The notes beneath the pieces are model-generated. The model was not told the origin of the DNA, did no database searches, and was given only the letters and a program-made list of their open reading frames with translations. Source: an uncultured Clostridia bacterium (GTDB taxonomy: Bacteria; Bacillota; Clostridia; Oscillospirales; Acutalibacteraceae). From it: a stretch of 7,277 nt of DNA. Location: NCBI GenBank assembly GCA_947565265.1, contig CANOFK010000050.1:1-7277 (forward strand), in the 5' to 3' direction. This document shows positions 6,894-7,277 of the stretch, piece after piece; the stretch's first letter is position 1, and each line of letters begins with the position of its first letter. Both the position numbers and the translations under genes were made by a program.

Positions 6894-7048
6894 AGCAGTA
6901 ACCTCCTGCGGCCTGCTCCCGGACACGGGCGCGCCATCCCCGGAGTATGATATGGGTATCCCCCGGACACTTGCGGCCGGGACAGGCCTAGTATTGTTTA
7001 AGGTCAGGATTTTCCGACTGACCGCGGCCCCGCACAGGCAGGGCCGCA
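6894..7048 (-). promoter_or_regulatory. Structured queT leader, candidate preQ1 riboswitch
   Basis: The predicted RNA starts with a 10-bp hairpin (7024-7047, CTGT loop). It continues directly into a second one, GGTCAG/CTGACC with the 10-nt loop TCGGAAAATC (7002-7023), and then an A-rich tail TTAAACAATACTAGG (6987-7001). A short stem, a loop starting TC and ending in C, and an A-rich tail match the layout of small preQ1-I aptamers as I recall them from Thermoanaerobacter. PreQ1 riboswitches commonly precede queT, and class III ones are known in Ruminococcaceae relatives. The loop-to-tail pseudoknot expected of class I is not obvious, so the class is unresolved. Downstream, TCCCGG/CCGGGG (6961-6982) forms another hairpin, and two more CCGGG copies compete for the same partner before the ribosome binding site. 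The structure is seen; ligand and mechanism are inferred. Confidence 0.5.
6902..6907 (-). promoter_or_regulatory. queT ribosome binding site
   Basis: A perfect AGGAGG on the minus strand, 8 nt before the ATG at 6893, decides the start. The leader just upstream contains CTCC-type sequence (around 6941-6946) that can pair with the nearby GGGAG (6916-6920), so access to this region may depend on leader folding. Confidence 0.85.
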
Positions 7049-7054
7049 AAGCAT

Positions 7055-7083
7055 AGGATACGACATTTTTGGGGAAAAAGCAA
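7055..7083 (-). promoter_or_regulatory. Putative queT promoter
   Basis: On the minus strand TTGCTT (7078-7083) and TATCCT (7055-7060) are 17 bp apart. Transcription would begin near 7048, right at the first leader hairpin. The match to consensus is moderate. Confidence 0.5.
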
Positions 7084-7101
7084 GGGCCGCAGAAATTTTT
7101 C

Positions 7102-7130
7102 TTGCACTTTGGGGCGAAAAGAGGTATAAT
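7102..7130 (+). promoter_or_regulatory. Promoter of tRNA-Leu
   Basis: TTGCAC (7102-7107) and a perfect TATAAT (7125-7130) are 17 bp apart, with an AT-rich AAATTTTT stretch just upstream (7093-7100) that could act as an UP-like element. Transcription would start near 7137, leaving about 12 nt before the mature tRNA. Confidence 0.8.
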
Positions 7131-7148
7131 AGCGATGGAATAATAGAC

Positions 7149-7231
7149 GCGGGCGTGGCGGAATTGGCAGACGCGCCAGATTTAGGTTCTGGTGGGCAAC
7201 CGTGCAGGTTCGAGTCCTGTCGCCCGCACCA
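7149..7231 (+). tRNA. tRNA-Leu (anticodon UAG)
   Basis: An 83-nt class II tRNA. The acceptor stem GCGGGCG (7149-7155) pairs fully with CGCCCGC (7221-7227), followed by discriminator A and an encoded CCA (7229-7231). The anticodon stem CCAGA/TCTGG encloses TTTAGGT, giving anticodon TAG at 7183-7185, which reads CUA and related Leu codons. The variable arm is 11 nt (7193-7203) with a small GG-GCAA-CC hairpin. The T arm is GCAGG-TTCGAGT-CCTGT. The tRNA is complete. The remaining 46 bases of the window after it show no clear terminator or gene. Confidence 0.97.
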
Positions 7232-7277
7232 AAAGGTCGTTACTCCAACCGCACCCAAAAAATTTTTGAATGCGATT

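Noticed and set aside
6894..7049. Extension of queT by 52 codons at its N-terminus
   Set aside because: The AGGAGG site 8 nt before 6893 and the usual QueT N-terminus favour the shorter form, and the extension overlaps the structured leader.
7004..7258. An 84-codon minus-strand frame with GRQDSNLHG
   Set aside because: This is the antisense translation of tRNA-Leu, a well-known spurious protein in many annotations.
7232..7277. A terminator after tRNA-Leu
   Set aside because: Only an AAAAAATTTTT palindrome inside loosely matching GCA and TGC is visible. There is no stable GC stem before the window ends.

Overview
The window looks like a GC-rich, Gram-positive Clostridia chromosome, most likely an Oscillospirales-type gut anaerobe. 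This is inferred from a SecA with the C-terminal Cys zinc motif, a lipoprotein-type export signal, strong AGGAGG-like ribosome binding sites, a QueT-type queuosine-precursor transporter, and GC-rich genes separated by AT-rich promoters. The genus cannot be fixed from the sequence alone. It is ordinary housekeeping chromosome. I see no transposase, phage gene, CRISPR array or integrase.

Layout: five protein genes all lie on the minus strand, and one tRNA lies on the plus strand at the right end. Read in the direction of transcription, from right to left: (1) tRNA-Leu(UAG) leaves rightward from a promoter with a perfect TATAAT. (2) Back to back with it, queT (6345-6893) is read leftward behind a structured leader of about 155 nt that contains a preQ1-riboswitch-like hairpin and A-rich tail. 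(3) A gene-free stretch (5906-6344) holds a 14-bp perfect inverted repeat just after queT, an A-rich purine tract, and a hairpin-rich leader. (4) A TrkH/KtrB-family potassium channel subunit (4511-5905) ends at a strong intrinsic terminator. (5) A second promoter with a perfect TATAAT drives secA (1559-4309). It is followed at short spacing by a lipoprotein gene (743-1519) and a GlmU-C-like left-handed beta-helix acyltransferase (49-720), probably one operon.

Function: secA supplies the export motor, and the next gene product is itself an exported lipoprotein. The GlmU-like protein hints at amino-sugar or cell-envelope acetylation, but its substrate is unknown. The potassium subunit and the queuosine-precursor transporter are separate transcription units. 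The most interesting material is non-coding: the queT leader, the trkH leader with mutually exclusive pairings, and the A-rich tract between them.
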